Shown piece after piece: positions 1 to 8,205 of a DNA stretch of 64,000 bases. Below the pieces are notes generated by a model that saw nothing but the letters and a program-made list of their open reading frames with translations, searched no databases and was not told the origin of the DNA. Position numbers and translations under genes: made by a program. The first letter of the stretch is position 1; each line of letters starts with the position of its first letter. This DNA comes from DATHBD01 sp035296325 (lineage in GTDB: Bacteria > Actinomycetota > Actinomycetes > Mycobacteriales > Micromonosporaceae). The stretch covers positions 82,666 through 146,665 of the forward strand of contig DATHBD010000031.1 of the NCBI GenBank assembly GCA_035296325.1. The letters are read 5' to 3'.

Positions 1-411
1 GAGTGGGTGCTCCCGGTGGCGATCCGCGGCCTCGCCGAGCGCGCGCGCCAACGGCACACTGTCGACCGAGTGCACTGCCCCGGCGTACCGGACGACCGAT
101 CGGCACTTGTTGCGCTGCAACTGGCCGATGAAGTGCCAGACCACGTCGTCCATGCCGGCCGCACCGCCGGCCACCGCTGCGGCTTTGCCGGCCGCCTCCT
201 GGTCGCGGTTCTCCCCCACGGCTGCGACACCGAGGCGGACCAGCCGCATCACGTCCTCCGCGGGGTACGTCTTCGTCACCGCGATCAGCGTCACCTCAGA
301 GCCGGCCCGGCCAGCGGCCACGCACGCCGCGTTGATGCGCTGGCGCACCGCGGCGAGGTTGCGCGCCAGCTCATCGGTCCGCGGATCGGACCCGTCGCCC
401 GGATGTCCCAT
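1..411 (-). CDS. yggS: YggS/PROSC-family PLP-binding protein (C-terminus cut by window edge)
   Basis: A pyridoxal-phosphate homeostasis protein of the alanine-racemase-like barrel family, usually found next to ftsZ and sepF. About 137 of the usual 230-250 residues are present. Visible family motifs are VTKTYP, whose lysine carries PLP (near residue 46), GENRDQEA, and WHFIGQLQRNK. The ATG at 411 lies 22 bp after the ftsZ stop; an in-frame GTG two codons upstream (417) is an alternative, and neither has a clear ribosome site. It is the last gene visible in the dcw cluster and is probably cotranscribed with ftsZ. Confidence 0.93.
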   Translation of the reverse strand, partial: MGHPGDGSDPRTDELARNLAAVRQRINAACVAAGRAGSEVTLIAVTKTYPAEDVMRLVRLGVAAVGENRDQEAAGKAAAVAGGAAGMDDVVWHFIGQLQRNKCRSVVRYAGAVHSVDSVPLARALGEAADRHREHPL

Positions 412-433
412 CGTCACCGCACAGCGCGAAGGC

Positions 434-1546
434 TCATGCGCCGTTCTTCAGGAAGTCGGGCACGTCGACGTCGTCGAAGAGCACGCGGCGCGGCGGCGGC
501 GGGTTGGCTGCCGCGGTCGCCTGGCGGACCGGCTCCGGCTGCTTGATCGGTGGCGTGTGCACCGACCGGCGTGCCGGTTCAGCAGACCGGTACGACGGCG
601 TACCCCCGTCGAAGCCGGCGGCGATCACGGTGACCCGCACCTCGTCGCCGAGCGCGTCATCGATCACGGCGCCGAAGATGATGTTGGCGTCGGGGTGCGC
701 CGCATCCGTGACCAGCTGCGCGGCGTCGTTGATCTCGAAGAGACCGAGGTCTGAACCGCCAGCGATGGACAGCAGCACGCCCCGCGCGCCGTCCATGCTC
801 TGCTCCAGCAACGGGCTCGAGATCGCGGACTCGGCCGCATCCACCGCACGGTTGTCGCCGCGGGCGCTGCCGATGCCCATGAGCGCGCTGCCGGCACCGC
901 TCATGACGCTCTTCACGTCGGCGAAGTCGAGGTTGATCAGGCCCGGCGTGGTGATCAGGTCGGTGATGCCCTGGACACCGGAGAGCAGGACCTGGTCGGC
1001 CTGACGGAACGCGTCCATCATGCTGATCCCGCGGTCACCCAGGGCGAGCAGCCGGTCGTTGGGAATGACGATCAGCGTGTCGCACTGGTTGCGGAGCTCG
1101 TCGATGCCGCTCTCCGCCTGGACCTGCCGCCGCTTGCCCTCGAACGAGAACGGGCGGGTGACGACGCCGATCGTGAGCGCACCGAGCTTGCGGGAGATGT
1201 TCGCGACGACCGGGGCGCCACCGGTCCCCGTCCCGCCGCCCTCACCACAGGTGACGAAGACCATGTCGGCGCCCTTGAGCACCTCCTCGATCTCGTCCCG
1301 GTGGTCCTCGGCGGCGTTCTTGCCGACGTCCGGGTTGGCACCCGCACCGAGCCCGCGGGTGAGTTCGCGGCCGACGTCGAGTTTGACGTCCGCGTCGCTC
1401 ATCAGCAGGGCCTGCGCGTCGGTGTTGATGGCGATGAACTCGACGCCCTTGAGGCCTACCTCGATCATGCGGTTGACGGCGTTGACCCCACCGCCACCGA
1501 TGCCGACGACCTTGATGACCGCGAGATAGTTGTGCGGATGCGTCAT
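434..1546 (-). CDS. ftsZ: Cell division protein FtsZ
   Basis: The tubulin-like GTPase that builds the Z-ring at midcell. The protein has 370 residues and the tubulin signature GGGTGTGGAP in a typical GTPase domain. A short linker follows, then a C-terminal tail ending DVDVPDFLKNGA, the conserved peptide that binds partners such as SepF and FtsW. The open frame extends 19 codons further upstream, but the ATG at 1546 is chosen because AAGGAG lies 10 bases before it and family proteins begin MT.PHNYLAVIKVVG. A dedicated promoter lies upstream at 1725-1753, so ftsZ is probably expressed both from it and by read-through from the cluster. The linker is short and, unlike neighbouring genes, carries no tandem repeat. 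Confidence 0.98.
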   Translation of the reverse strand: MTHPHNYLAVIKVVGIGGGGVNAVNRMIEVGLKGVEFIAINTDAQALLMSDADVKLDVGRELTRGLGAGANPDVGKNAAEDHRDEIEEVLKGADMVFVTCGEGGGTGTGGAPVVANISRKLGALTIGVVTRPFSFEGKRRQVQAESGIDELRNQCDTLIVIPNDRLLALGDRGISMMDAFRQADQVLLSGVQGITDLITTPGLINLDFADVKSVMSGAGSALMGIGSARGDNRAVDAAESAISSPLLEQSMDGARGVLLSIAGGSDLGLFEINDAAQLVTDAAHPDANIIFGAVIDDALGDEVRVTVIAAGFDGGTPSYRSAEPARRSVHTPPIKQPEPVRQATAAANPPPPRRVLFDDVDVPDFLKNGA

Positions 1547-1640
1547 CGGACTGTCACTCCTTCGAGGCGAGCGGGCGTCGGGCGACCCGGTCCGGCGCGT
1601 CATGGCCGTCCCGGACCGGCGGCGCCCGCTTCGTGCAGAC

Positions 1641-1693
1641 GTTGCGGTGCGGATGTTGCGGTGCGGTGTTGTGGTGCGGCGTTGCGGTGCGGT
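1641..1693. repeat. Intergenic tandem repeat, 13-14 bp unit
   Basis: Four copies of GTTGCGGTGCGG plus one or two bases (lengths 14, 13, 13, 13) lie in the ftsZ leader. The unit is not a multiple of three. Confidence 0.8.
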
Positions 1694-1724
1694 GTTCCGA
1701 GATCGGCGAGGGTAAAACTCTCAC

Positions 1725-1753
1725 CCTCTACTAGAGGCTTACAGTTATGTCAA
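1725..1753 (-). promoter_or_regulatory. Candidate ftsZ promoter with a palindrome over the -10 region
   Basis: On the minus strand TTGACA (1748-1753) is followed after 17 bases by TAGAGG (1725-1730). A perfect 13-bp palindrome, CCTCTAGTAGAGG (1725-1737), covers the -10 element and could bind a regulator. Downstream GAGGGT and ACCCTC (1708-1728) can form a leader hairpin. The ftsZ leader would be about 170 bases. Confidence 0.6.
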
Positions 1754-1848
1754 CCTCGTCTTATTGGCAAGGTAGGCGGCTCCCGCAGGTGATCCAAGGA
1801 CCGTTCCCGGCGTGTCGCTCGGCCGCTTCTTTCCCGGATTCGCGCCGG

Positions 1849-2640
1849 TCACCGCACGGTGACGAACCGGGGAGCACTCACATCGATCACCGTGCCCTGT
1901 CCGGCCAGCAGGGAGAGCGCCACGGTGGCCTTCTCCTCGTTCTCGCTGGCGTCCCCCCAGATCACCGTCCGCCCACCGTGAAGCTCCAGCCGGATCCGCG
2001 TCGGAGCCTCAGCGACCAGCTCGGCCAGCGGCGAACGCAGCCCGTCGGGCAAACCGGTCAGCACGGTGAGAGCGGCTCGCGTGGTCGGGTCGTCCGGCCC
2101 GGGACGGTCCAGTCGCACCACCGGCAACCCGGACGGCTGGTTGCCGAGCTGCCCGGGCGTCGGCCCGGCGAACGGGAGGAACGCGACGCCGGCCCGGTCC
2201 ACGCCGACCAGCCCGGCCCGGGTCGGCACCACGGCGACGGCGGTACGCTCCACCACCTGGATCACCAGCGCGCCCGGCCAGTCCCGGCGAACCCGAGCCT
2301 GGGCGACCGCGGGCACCTGCTCCACCCGGCGGGCGGCGCTGGCCAGATCGACTCGGATCAGCGGCGTACCGACCCGGATCGCGGCGGCCTCCCGAACCGC
2401 GTCCGGGGTGGTCACCGCCGTGCCGGTCACCGTCACGCGGGACACCGCGAAGACGTTCGTGAAGTACAACAAACCGAGCGACACGCCGGCGAACGTCACC
2501 ACGCCGGCCGCGAACAGCCACGGCATCGCTGCGCGCAGGCGCCGACGCCGGGCCCGCTTCGCGAACCGGGACACCGACGCGGGCACCGGCACCGGCCTAG
2601 CCCGGACGAGGCGCCACGAGCCGCGCGGGCCAGCGGTCAT
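1849..2640 (-). CDS. ftsQ: Cell division protein FtsQ
   Basis: A bitopic divisome protein that links cytoplasmic and periplasmic parts of the septal machinery. It has 263 residues: a basic cytoplasmic tail, one membrane segment near residues 39-59, a POTRA domain beginning FAVSRVTVTG, and the FtsQ beta domain. The open frame continues upstream, but the ATG at 2640 is chosen because it overlaps the murC stop as ATGA and gives the usual length. The overlap implies translational coupling with murC. A 302-bp gap with a promoter separates it from ftsZ. Confidence 0.93.
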   Translation of the reverse strand: MTAGPRGSWRLVRARPVPVPASVSRFAKRARRRRLRAAMPWLFAAGVVTFAGVSLGLLYFTNVFAVSRVTVTGTAVTTPDAVREAAAIRVGTPLIRVDLASAARRVEQVPAVAQARVRRDWPGALVIQVVERTAVAVVPTRAGLVGVDRAGVAFLPFAGPTPGQLGNQPSGLPVVRLDRPGPDDPTTRAALTVLTGLPDGLRSPLAELVAEAPTRIRLELHGGRTVIWGDASENEEKATVALSLLAGQGTVIDVSAPRFVTVR

Positions 2641-4079
2641 CCGAGGGCGTGTCGCGCGGGGTACTTCTCGTCGGCAGCGTTGCCGAGCGCGGCGAGCAGC
2701 ACGTCGCCCATCAGCGAGATCGGCGGCGCGCCCATCGTCACCACGACGTCGCCGTCGCGCGACCGCCCGACCACCTCTGCCGGCACGTCGTCCCACGACG
2801 GCACGAAGGCCTTGCGGTCGGCCGGCAGATCGATCGCATCGGTCAGCGCCACGCCACCCTCGCCGGGCTCGCGCACCTCACCCGGGCCGAACACCTCGAG
2901 CACGATGGCCTCGTCGGCGATGGCGAGCGCGGCGGCCATCTCCGCCAGCAGATCGCGGGTGCGGTACACGCGGTAGGGCTGGAACACCACGATCAGCCGG
3001 CCCGCACCGGCGACCTCGCGCAGCGTGTGCAGGGCCGCCGTCATCGACGTCGGGTGGTACGCGTACTCGTCGTACACCCGTACGCCGGCCTGGGTGCCCT
3101 TGAGCTCGAACCGGCGACGCACCCCCGGGAACGCGCCCAGCGCCTCGATGACCTGGGCGATCCCCACACCGAGGCGGAGCGCGGTGAGCACCGCGGCCGC
3201 CGAGTTGAGCGCGAGGTGGCGCCCAGGGACGGGCAGGGTGATCTCGCCGAGCGGGCGGCCCTGGTCGGTCGCGAGGTAGTGCACCCCCCGGGCCGACGAC
3301 ACCATCTCGCTCAGCCGGAGGTCGGCGTCCGCGGCCTCGCCGTAGGTCAGCACCCTGACGCCGGCGGCCCGGGCGCGCGGAATCATCCGCCGGGTGCCCG
3401 GGTCATCCGCGCACGCCACCACGAAACCGTCCGGGTCGACCAGCCCGCAGAACTCCACGAACGCGTCCTCGAGCCCGGCCAGGTCGCCGTAGTTGTTCAG
3501 GTGGTCGGCGTCGATGTTGGTCACGATGGCGATGTGCGGGCGGTACAGCAGGAACGACCGGTCGCTCTCGTCGGCCTCGGCCACGAAGAGCGCGCCGCTG
3601 CCGTGGTGGGCGTTGGAGCCGACCTCGGAGATCTCGCCGCCGATCACGAACGACGGGTCCAGGCCGGCGTGCTGCAGAATCTGGGTCAGCATCGACGTGG
3701 TGGTGGTCTTGCCGTGGGTCCCGGCCACCGCGACCGCCCGCCGGCCGGTCATCGCCGCCGCCAGCGCCTCGGAACGGTGCAGCACCCGCAGGCCGCGGCT
3801 GCGCGCCTCGACCAACTCGACATGCTGGGCCGGAATCGCGGTGGAGTAGATGACCGTGTCGACGCCATCGAGGTTGGACGCCTGGTGGCTGCGGTGGATC
3901 GTGCCGCCGAGCGCCTGCAGGGCGGCCAGCGCCGGCCACTCCCGCAGTTCACTGCCGGAGACGGTGATGCCCCGGGTCAGCAGCAGTCGGGCCACGCCGC
4001 TCATGCCGACGCCACCGATGCCGATGAGGTGCACCCGCCCGAGATCCTCGGCGGTCAGCCCCTCCACGGTCGTACTCAT
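2637..4079 (-). CDS. murC: UDP-N-acetylmuramate--L-alanine ligase MurC
   Basis: ATP-dependent ligase that adds L-alanine to UDP-MurNAc in the cytoplasm, the first peptide step of peptidoglycan synthesis. It has 480 residues. The N-terminal Rossmann region carries HLIGIGGVGMSG, the central domain has the P-loop GTHGKTTTT and the motif EADESDRSF, and the C-terminal domain has DEYAYHPT in place of the more usual D-D-Y-x-H-H-P-T. The start is MSTTVEG because its ATG overlaps the murG stop (ATGA); the longer open frame is out of family. It overlaps ftsQ in the same way. Confidence 0.97.
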   Translation of the reverse strand: MSTTVEGLTAEDLGRVHLIGIGGVGMSGVARLLLTRGITVSGSELREWPALAALQALGGTIHRSHQASNLDGVDTVIYSTAIPAQHVELVEARSRGLRVLHRSEALAAAMTGRRAVAVAGTHGKTTTTSMLTQILQHAGLDPSFVIGGEISEVGSNAHHGSGALFVAEADESDRSFLLYRPHIAIVTNIDADHLNNYGDLAGLEDAFVEFCGLVDPDGFVVACADDPGTRRMIPRARAAGVRVLTYGEAADADLRLSEMVSSARGVHYLATDQGRPLGEITLPVPGRHLALNSAAAVLTALRLGVGIAQVIEALGAFPGVRRRFELKGTQAGVRVYDEYAYHPTSMTAALHTLREVAGAGRLIVVFQPYRVYRTRDLLAEMAAALAIADEAIVLEVFGPGEVREPGEGGVALTDAIDLPADRKAFVPSWDDVPAEVVGRSRDGDVVVTMGAPPISLMGDVLLAALGNAADEKYPARHALG

Positions 4080-5182
4080 GATGTCTCCACCACCTCCAGC
4101 AGGAACGCTCGCAGCGACTCGTCGCCGTCCCGGCGACCGTACCGCGCCGCCGCGGCGCTCATCGCGGCGAGGCGGGTCGGGTCCAGGACCAGCGGCACCA
4201 GGGTGGACTCGATCCAGGCCGGAGTCACGTCGCCGTCCTCGACCAGCAGGCCGCCACCGGCGTCGACGACCGGTCGGGCATTGCGACGCTGCTCCCCGTT
4301 GCCCCAGGGCAGCGGCACGTAGACCGCCGGCATCCCGACCGCGGCCGTCTCGGCGCAGGTCATCGCCCCACCGCGGCACAGGGCGAGATCGCCGGCGGCG
4401 TAGCCGAGTTCCATGTCGGCGAGGAACTTCAGGGTCACGTACGGCGAGGCGAGGTCCGACGGGATCTCCACCGCGTCGTTGCGCGCGCCGATGATGTGCA
4501 GCACCTGCACCCCGGCCGCGGTGACCGCCTTGGCCGCGGCGGCCATCGCGAGGTTGATCGAGCGGGCACCCTGCGAGGCGCCGAAGACGAAGAGGGTCGG
4601 GCGGTCCGGGTCCAGGCCGAGCCGGGTACGGGCCTCCGCCCGGCGGGCCGCCCGGTCCAGTGTGGCGATCTCCCGCCGCAGCGGCACCCCCACCACCCGG
4701 CCGTGCCGCAGCGACGGCAGGGTGGCCTGGTGCGGGAAGCCCAGCGCGAGGTGGCGGGTCAGCCGCATGCCGAGGCGGTTGGCCACGCCGGGCGGCACGT
4801 CCTTGTCGTGGATCACGAGGGGGGTACGCCGTCGGCGCGCCGCCAGGTATGCCGGCACCGCCACGTACCCGCCGAAGCCCACCACCGCCTGCGCTCCGAC
4901 CTCGTCGAGCACCGCGCCGGTGACCTGCGCCGCCCGCCACATCCGGTCGGGGGTGCGGAGCAGGTTGAGGTTGACCGCCCGGGGCAGCTGGTACGCCGGC
5001 ACGTGACGCAGGTCGTAGCCGCGCTCCGGGATGATCTCCGATTCCAGGCCCCGGGGGGTCCCGATGCAGGTGATCCGCAGGTCAGCATCGTGCCGGCGGA
5101 GGCAGTCAGCGAAGGCGAGCAGCGGGTAGATGTGCCCACCGGTGCCGCCACCGGCCAGTACCACCGAGCGCAGCCCGGACAT
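4076..5182 (-). CDS. murG: Lipid II-forming GlcNAc transferase MurG
   Basis: Peripheral membrane glycosyltransferase (GT28) that transfers GlcNAc to lipid I. It has 368 residues. The N-terminal loop GGGTGGHIYP, the glycine loop FGASQGARSIN and the UDP-GlcNAc site RGGAMTCAE are present. The motif usually written H-E-x-N is HDKD here (residues 125-128), which is unusual. The start follows GGAG and overlaps the ftsW stop by one base (TGATG). It is coupled to murC downstream by ATGA. Confidence 0.96.
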   Translation of the reverse strand: MSGLRSVVLAGGGTGGHIYPLLAFADCLRRHDADLRITCIGTPRGLESEIIPERGYDLRHVPAYQLPRAVNLNLLRTPDRMWRAAQVTGAVLDEVGAQAVVGFGGYVAVPAYLAARRRRTPLVIHDKDVPPGVANRLGMRLTRHLALGFPHQATLPSLRHGRVVGVPLRREIATLDRAARRAEARTRLGLDPDRPTLFVFGASQGARSINLAMAAAAKAVTAAGVQVLHIIGARNDAVEIPSDLASPYVTLKFLADMELGYAAGDLALCRGGAMTCAETAAVGMPAVYVPLPWGNGEQRRNARPVVDAGGGLLVEDGDVTPAWIESTLVPLVLDPTRLAAMSAAAARYGRRDGDESLRAFLLEVVETS

Positions 5183-6660
5183 CAGCCGCTCCTTCCACCC
5201 GCCGGATCGAATTCGTCCCGCCGACCGTCCCGCCGGTCGTCGCGGGGCAGCGGTGGCAACGGCGCCCACAGTAGCGTCACCCACCGGCCCGGTGGACGGG
5301 CGTGCAGGGCCCGGGACGCATCCGGCTCCGCGCGGGCGAACGAGGTGAGGATGCCGGCCGCGGCGAGTGCCACGACCAGCGCGCTGCCTCCGTCGGAGAT
5401 GAACGGCAGCGGCAGGCCGGTGATCGGCAGCAGCCCAACCACGCCACCGATGTTGATGGTGGCCTGACCCACGAACCACGTGGTGATCCCGGCCGCGACC
5501 AGCCGCCGGTACGGGTCCGCGACCCGCCGCGCGATCCGCAGCCCGGTGTAGGCCAGCACCGCGAACAGCGCCAGCACCACCAGACACCCGATCACGCCGA
5601 GTTCCTCGGCGATCACCGCGAAGATGAAGTCGTTGTGCCCGTTGGGCAGCCAGCCCCACTTCATCCGGCCCTCACCGAGGCCGACGCCGAACCAGCCGCC
5701 GTTGGCGATCGCGTACAGCCCGTGGAAGTACTGGTACGCCTCGCTTGTGCGGCTGGCCTGGGAGGGGTCGACGAACACGGTGAGCCGATCGATCCGGTAG
5801 CTGGCCCACGGCAACATGATCAGCGCGAGGATCCCGGCGACCCCGACGACGAACATCAGGGCGAAGACCCAGATCCGCACGCCGGCCGCCCACAGCATGC
5901 CGACCAGGAGCACCAGCAGGCAGATCATCGAGCCGAGGTCGTTGTACCCGACCAGGACAAACAGCGTCAGGGCCACCGGGAACAACGGGGTGGCGAGGTC
6001 GCGCCACCGGGCCACCAGCGGCCCCTTGCGGACCAGCAGGTCGGCGCCCCACAGCACCAGGGCGACCTTGGCGATCTCCGCCGGCTGGATCTGGGTCGGA
6101 CCGATGTGCACCCAGAGGTCCTTCACCCAGACCGGGCCGAGATGGATCGGTTTGGGCTTGGTCCCCGGCGCGGCCCGCATCGAGGCGAGGAGGTCCAGCA
6201 CATCGACGAAGACCATGAGGCAGAGCGCCAGCACGATCAGCACGCCGGCGACGGCGCGGTATGTCCGGACGGGCAGCCGCTGGCAGATCCAGAACGCGAC
6301 CAGCCCCACCGCCGCGGAAAGCACCTGGCGTAGGACCGAGGCGAAGGCGTTGCCGCCCCGGGCGATCTCCTCGACGCTTGTCGCGGAGAAGACCATCACC
6401 AGCCCGATCACCAGCAGCAGGCCGACGCTGGCGAGCAGCAGATAGTACGAGGCGAGCGGACGCGCGAGCACTCCACGCAGCGTGGCGATCGGGCCGGTCA
6501 GCGGGCGACCGCCCTCGTCAGCAAGCTCGTGTCCGCGCTCCGCGTCACGCGGGCGGGCCGCGTCCCCGCCCCGATCGTCGCGAAGGCGGGCGGCGTCGCC
6601 GGCCCGATCGTCGCGTTTGCGCGCGGATGGCGCGTGCCGGGTGGTGCCGCCGGCGGTCAC
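5182..6660 (-). CDS. ftsW: SEDS peptidoglycan glycosyltransferase FtsW
   Basis: Septal peptidoglycan polymerase that works with the transpeptidase FtsI. It has 492 residues, with an Arg/Asp-rich cytoplasmic N-tail of about 65 residues built of imperfect repeats, about ten membrane segments, and a charged C-tail. Family signatures include PTQIQPAEIAK, the NGHNDFIFAVIAEELG loop, and GLPLPFISDGGS near the end. The start is a GTG that overlaps the murD stop as GTGA. Nothing in the core suggests loss of function. Confidence 0.96.
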   Translation of the reverse strand: MTAGGTTRHAPSARKRDDRAGDAARLRDDRGGDAARPRDAERGHELADEGGRPLTGPIATLRGVLARPLASYYLLLASVGLLLVIGLVMVFSATSVEEIARGGNAFASVLRQVLSAAVGLVAFWICQRLPVRTYRAVAGVLIVLALCLMVFVDVLDLLASMRAAPGTKPKPIHLGPVWVKDLWVHIGPTQIQPAEIAKVALVLWGADLLVRKGPLVARWRDLATPLFPVALTLFVLVGYNDLGSMICLLVLLVGMLWAAGVRIWVFALMFVVGVAGILALIMLPWASYRIDRLTVFVDPSQASRTSEAYQYFHGLYAIANGGWFGVGLGEGRMKWGWLPNGHNDFIFAVIAEELGVIGCLVVLALFAVLAYTGLRIARRVADPYRRLVAAGITTWFVGQATINIGGVVGLLPITGLPLPFISDGGSALVVALAAAGILTSFARAEPDASRALHARPPGRWVTLLWAPLPPLPRDDRRDGRRDEFDPAGGRSG

Positions 6661-8195
6661 GGCGCTTCGGGCAGGGCCCGGACAACCGCGGCGAAGGCCT
6701 CGCCCCGGGCGGCGTAGCTCGCGAACATGTCCAGCGACGCGGCCGCCGGCGCGAGCAGGACGGTGTCACCCGGTCCGGCGAGCGCGGCGGCGGCGGAAAC
6801 GGCCTGCCCCATCGCACCATCATCGATGCTGTCCACGGAAACGACGGGGACGTCGGGGGCGTGTCGAGCGAGCGCCTGGACGATCAGTGCGCGGTCCACC
6901 CCCAGCACGACGGCGCCGGCGAGCCGGTCCGCGACGCGCGCCACCAGGTCATTGATGTCGACGCCCTTGAGCTGGCCGCCGGCGATCCACACCACCCGCG
7001 GGTACGCGCTCAGCGACGCGTACGCGGCGTGCGGGTTGGTGGCCTTGCTGTCGTCCACGAAGCACACGCCGCCCACCGTGGCGACCGTGGCGTTTCGGTG
7101 CGGCTCCGGCACGTACCCGGCGAGGCCGTCGTGCACCGCCTCGCGCGACACCCCGTACGCCAACGCCAGCGCGGCGGCGGCCAGGGCGTTGCTGACGTTG
7201 TGCGCGCCGGCTGGGCGGATCCGGTCCGCCTCGATGAGCGCCGTCGGGCCGGACCCGGTGAGCGCCGCGTCGACCAGCACACCGTCCACCACGCCGAGCT
7301 GACCCGGCGCGGGCACGCCCAGCGTCCAGCCCACGGTGCGCCCCGCCACCGCCGCCAGCCTCGCGGCGACCTCGGGATCGTCCAGGTTCCCGACGGCCAG
7401 CCCGGCCCCGCCGGCCAGCCCGGCGCCGCCACCCGAGCCTGCTCCGCCGCCCGAGCCTGCTCCGCCGCCTGAGCCGCCGGAGCCCGCGCCGCGCCAGATC
7501 GCGGTCTTGGCGTCCGCATACGCGGCCCGGTCACCGTGCCACTCGAGGTGATCGTCGGCCAGGTTCAGCAACGCGCCGACCGGTGGGGCCAGGTCGCGCG
7601 ACCAGTGCAGCTGGAAACTGGACAGCTCCACAGCCAGCACGTCATAGCCGGTCTGGGCGTCCACCAGCGGTGCACCGATGTTGCCCAGCGCGGCGGTCCG
7701 CAGCCCGGCGGCGCGCAGGATGGCGGCGAGCATGGTGGTGGCGGTGGTCTTGCCGTTGGTCCCGGTGATGGCGAGCCAGACCGGCGCATCCGGACCGCGC
7801 AGCCGCCACGCCAGCTCCGGCTCGCTGTAGGTGTCCACGCCGGCCGCCACGGCGGCGACCGCCAGCGGGTGGTGCGGAGCGAATCCTGGCGACAGCATCA
7901 CCTCGTCCACCCCGGCAAGGAATTCGGCACCGGGCGCGTCGGCGACCACCACCCGGGCGCCCAGGGACGCCAGCTCCTGCAGCGCGGCGCCGTCGCGGCG
8001 ATCCACCACCAGCACGTCGGCACCGGCCGCGAGAAGCGCCCGAGCGGCGGCCGCCCCGGCCATCCCGGCACCAGCGACCAGGACGCGCCGTCCGGCCGGC
8101 ACCGCCGACACACCGTCGGAGACGCTGTCGCCGGCCGCGGCACCGGAAACCCCACCGTCCGCGGACCCGTGGCGGTCGTCCGGCCGGGGGATCAT
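6657..8195 (-). CDS. murD: UDP-MurNAc-L-Ala--D-Glu ligase MurD, with a Gly-rich insertion
   Basis: Cytoplasmic ligase adding D-glutamate to UDP-MurNAc-L-Ala. It has 512 residues, longer than the usual 430-480. The P-loop is ITGTNGKTTAT; the central domain has VELSSFQL and the lysine of YADAKTAIW, expected to be carbamylated. Directly after that helix a stretch of about 33 residues (234-267), almost only Gly, Ala and Ser, interrupts the fold before VGNLDDPEV. It is coded by an 18-bp tandem repeat. The C-terminal domain has VDDSKATNPHAA. The gene ends in GTGA overlap with ftsW and starts 10 bp after mraY. Confidence 0.96.
   Translation of the reverse strand: MIPRPDDRHGSADGGVSGAAAGDSVSDGVSAVPAGRRVLVAGAGMAGAAAARALLAAGADVLVVDRRDGAALQELASLGARVVVADAPGAEFLAGVDEVMLSPGFAPHHPLAVAAVAAGVDTYSEPELAWRLRGPDAPVWLAITGTNGKTTATTMLAAILRAAGLRTAALGNIGAPLVDAQTGYDVLAVELSSFQLHWSRDLAPPVGALLNLADDHLEWHGDRAAYADAKTAIWRGAGSGGSGGGAGSGGGAGSGGGAGLAGGAGLAVGNLDDPEVAARLAAVAGRTVGWTLGVPAPGQLGVVDGVLVDAALTGSGPTALIEADRIRPAGAHNVSNALAAAALALAYGVSREAVHDGLAGYVPEPHRNATVATVGGVCFVDDSKATNPHAAYASLSAYPRVVWIAGGQLKGVDINDLVARVADRLAGAVVLGVDRALIVQALARHAPDVPVVSVDSIDDGAMGQAVSAAAALAGPGDTVLLAPAAASLDMFASYAARGEAFAAVVRALPEAP
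7392..7492. repeat. In-frame tandem repeat inside murD (18-bp unit)
   Basis: Copies of an 18-bp unit encoding GAGSGG-type hexapeptides interrupt the central ATP-binding domain of MurD. Confidence 0.85.
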
Positions 8196-8205
8196 GCCCG
8201 CCCCG

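Larger units (their letters stand above)
1547..1848. other. ftsQ-ftsZ intergenic region (302 bp)
   Basis: No gene is seen. The region holds the ftsZ promoter, a leader hairpin, and 13-14-bp tandem repeats at 1641-1693. Confidence 0.7.

Noticed and set aside
2637..4940. Long N-terminal extension of MurC (767 codons)
   Set aside because: The upstream part is another frame of murG; the ATG in the ATGA overlap at 4079 matches the family start.
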